A stretch of DNA of 33,139 nucleotides from Bacillota bacterium (GTDB lineage: Bacteria; Bacillota; Clostridia; Saccharofermentanales; UBA5734), in contig JAKPNJ010000314.1 of NCBI GenBank assembly GCA_029548445.1, positions 1 to 33,139 on the forward strand, written 5' to 3'. Below, one piece after another: positions 31,934-33,139 of this stretch (the first letter of the stretch is position 1; every line of letters begins with the position of its first letter). The notes under the pieces were generated by a model that ran no database searches, had not been told where the DNA came from, and saw nothing but the letters and a program-made list of their open reading frames with translations. Made by a program: the position numbers and the translations under genes.

Positions 31934-32785
31934 ATGAAGATCGGCGTCATGGTGGATTCGTTTCGGGTGGGCCTGGAGGCAGGGCTGGAGAAGGCGGCCG
32001 CCGCGGGGGCGGACGGTGTGCAGATTTACGCGGTCAGCGGCGAGATGGCGCCGGAGAACCTGGATTCGGCGAGGCGGCGGGCCATCCTGCGGCGGATCCG
32101 GGGCCTGGGCCTTTCGGTGTCGGCCCTCTGCGGGGACTTGGGGGGCCACGGGTTCGCCCTGCCGGAGGACAACCCCTGGAAGATCGAGGCGTCCAAGCGG
32201 ATTCTCGAGCTGGCCGTGGACCTGGAGACCCCGGTGGTGACCACCCATATCGGCGTGGTGCCGGCGGACCCGGCCCATCCCCGGTGGGCCGTCCTCCAGC
32301 GGGCCTGCGAGGCCATCGGCGCCCACGGGGATCGCCTGGGGGTCCGCTTCGCCATCGAGACCGGCCCCGAGCCGGCCGACGTCCTGCGCCGGTTCCTCGA
32401 CAGCCTGGACACGGGCAGTGTCCGGGTCAACCTGGACCCGGCGAACCTGGTGATGGTGACCGGCAGCGACCCGGTGGAGGCCGTCCGGATCCTTGCGCCC
32501 CACATCGTCCATACCCACGCCAAGGACGGGGTCCGGCTCAAGGTGGCGGACCCCGAGGTCGTGTACAACGCCTTCGCCGTCGGGGGAATCGAGGGCCTGG
32601 TGATCGAGGAGCTCTTCCGGGAGGTGCCCCTGGGCGAGGGCGGGGTGGATTTCGACGCCTACCTGGCGGCCCTGCGCGCCGTCGGATTCGACGGATTCCT
32701 GACCATCGAGCGGGAAGTGGGGGAGGACCCCGAGCGGGACATCCGCCAGGCGGTCCGCTTCCTGGAAGCGAAGCTGGGGAGGTAG
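31934..32785 (+). CDS. Sugar phosphate isomerase/epimerase-like TIM-barrel protein
   Basis: This 283-residue protein of the xylose isomerase-like / AP endonuclease 2 superfamily probably interconverts sugars or sugar acids using a metal ion. Metal-ligand segments are visible: VTTHIGVVP, FAIETGPEP (Glu), VNLDPANLVM (Asp), IVHTHAKDGV (His) and TIEREVGED (Glu). The barrel begins MKIGVMVDSFRVGLEAGL. The ATG at 31934 was chosen because the family starts at this point; an upstream in-frame ATG at 31910 adds eight residues. It is followed 4 bp later by a Gfo/Idh/MocA oxidoreductase, a pairing typical of inositol, sugar-acid or keto-sugar catabolism. The substrate is unknown. Confidence 0.85.
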   Translation: MKIGVMVDSFRVGLEAGLEKAAAAGADGVQIYAVSGEMAPENLDSARRRAILRRIRGLGLSVSALCGDLGGHGFALPEDNPWKIEASKRILELAVDLETPVVTTHIGVVPADPAHPRWAVLQRACEAIGAHGDRLGVRFAIETGPEPADVLRRFLDSLDTGSVRVNLDPANLVMVTGSDPVEAVRILAPHIVHTHAKDGVRLKVADPEVVYNAFAVGGIEGLVIEELFREVPLGEGGVDFDAYLAALRAVGFDGFLTIEREVGEDPERDIRQAVRFLEAKLGR

Positions 32786-32789
32786 GCCC

Positions 32790-33139
32790 ATGGGCCGGAA
32801 AACGCGGATCGGGATCATCGGAACGGGCGGCATCAGCCACGCCCACATGACCGGCTACAAGGCCCTGGAAGGAGTCGAGGTGGCGGCGGCCTGCGACCTG
32901 TCGGCGGAACGGCGGGAGGCCTTCGGGGAACGCTACGGGGTTGCGGCCCTGTACGGGGAGTACCGGGAGATGCTGGCCCGGGAGGATCTGGACGCGGTCA
33001 GCGTCTGTGTCTGGAACAACGGCCACCGGGACGCGACGGTGGCGGCCCTGGAGGCGGGGTGCCACGTCCTCTGCGAGAAACCCATGGCCCTGAACGCCCG
33101 GGAGGCCCGGGAGATGCAGGCGGCGGCGGAGCGGGCGGG
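32790..33139 (+). CDS. Gfo/Idh/MocA-family oxidoreductase, 3' end outside the window
   Basis: The first 116 residues of an NAD(P)-dependent sugar or inositol dehydrogenase-like protein are present. RIGIIGTGGISHAHMTGYKAL is the Rossmann dinucleotide-binding start, with the GxGxxxxxH pattern of the family. CHVLCEKPMALNAREAREM holds the conserved EKP, whose Lys is catalytic. The gene runs off the window. GGGGAGGT overlaps the preceding stop and gives a good ribosome-binding site; spacing indicates one transcript with the isomerase-like gene. The reaction would be oxidation or reduction of a sugar hydroxyl, acting with the isomerase. Confidence 0.9.
   Translation, partial: MGRKTRIGIIGTGGISHAHMTGYKALEGVEVAAACDLSAERREAFGERYGVAALYGEYREMLAREDLDAVSVCVWNNGHRDATVAALEAGCHVLCEKPMALNAREAREMQAAAERA

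Noticed and set aside
30585-31937. 450-codon + strand frame through the right array and AraC gene
   Set aside because: It is antisense to the AraC gene; the protein is low complexity and the frame is kept open by high GC content.
1-33139. tRNA, rRNA or riboswitch genes
   Set aside because: No cloverleaf, conserved rRNA segment or known riboswitch core was recognised by eye.

Overview
The window is chromosomal DNA from a bacterium of fairly high GC content. The central locus pairs an LplB/YtcP/YtcQ-type sugar ABC transporter with a YesN/YesM-type two-component system. That pairing is typical of Bacillota (Paenibacillus-like) and of Spirochaetota. There is no SusC/SusD pair, so Bacteroidota is unlikely. 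The species cannot be fixed from sequence alone. The sulfatases, fucosidases, hexosaminidase and alpha-N-acetylglucosaminidase suggest a life on host-type glycans (mucin or glycosaminoglycan).

Layout. (1) 1-2725, GC-rich: the 3' part of an AraC regulator, a G-run cluster at its stop codon, a short tandem array (about 785-932), a flavodoxin-fold reductase and a DMT-like membrane protein. (2) 2866-5672: a cysteine-type sulfatase converging on an AlbA_2/Schlafen-type regulator; the two genes end on the same CTAG. (3) 5797-7481: a nonamer-repeat array split by an intact IS1182-like insertion sequence (5835-7347) with 22-bp inverted repeats and 5-bp target duplications. (4) 7465-7963: an orphan reading-frame remnant and the leader of the main operon. 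(5) 7964-28224: permease, permease, lipoprotein, GH29, URO-D-like, SGNH hydrolase, GH31, YesN, YesM, GH29, sialate-esterase-like SGNH, sulfatase, GH20, URO-D-like. All are on the + strand with tight spacing or overlaps. (6) 28383-30524: a GH89 gene with its own promoter candidate. (7) 30567-30679: a second copy of the nonamer array, in the same orientation as the first. (8) 30663-33139, GC-rich: an AraC regulator on the - strand with a Gly/Ala tail, a 3 x 32-bp tandem repeat, a sugar-phosphate isomerase-like gene and a truncated Gfo/Idh/MocA oxidoreductase.

How it may work together. YesM would sense an extracellular signal and YesN would activate the operon. The lipoprotein and two permeases would import oligosaccharides, using an ATPase encoded elsewhere. 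The enzymes lack obvious signal peptides and would strip fucose, sulfate, acetyl groups, beta-HexNAc, alpha-GlcNAc and an alpha-linked sugar inside the cell. Two URO-D-like proteins with methyltransferase-type zinc motifs have no assigned role.

The most unusual signal is a family of arrays built from 9-bp units around GTACGCAAC. They occur at three places, each just downstream of a coding frame. Two of them bracket the 23-kb catabolic cluster as direct repeats and differ from each other by exactly six 9-bp units.
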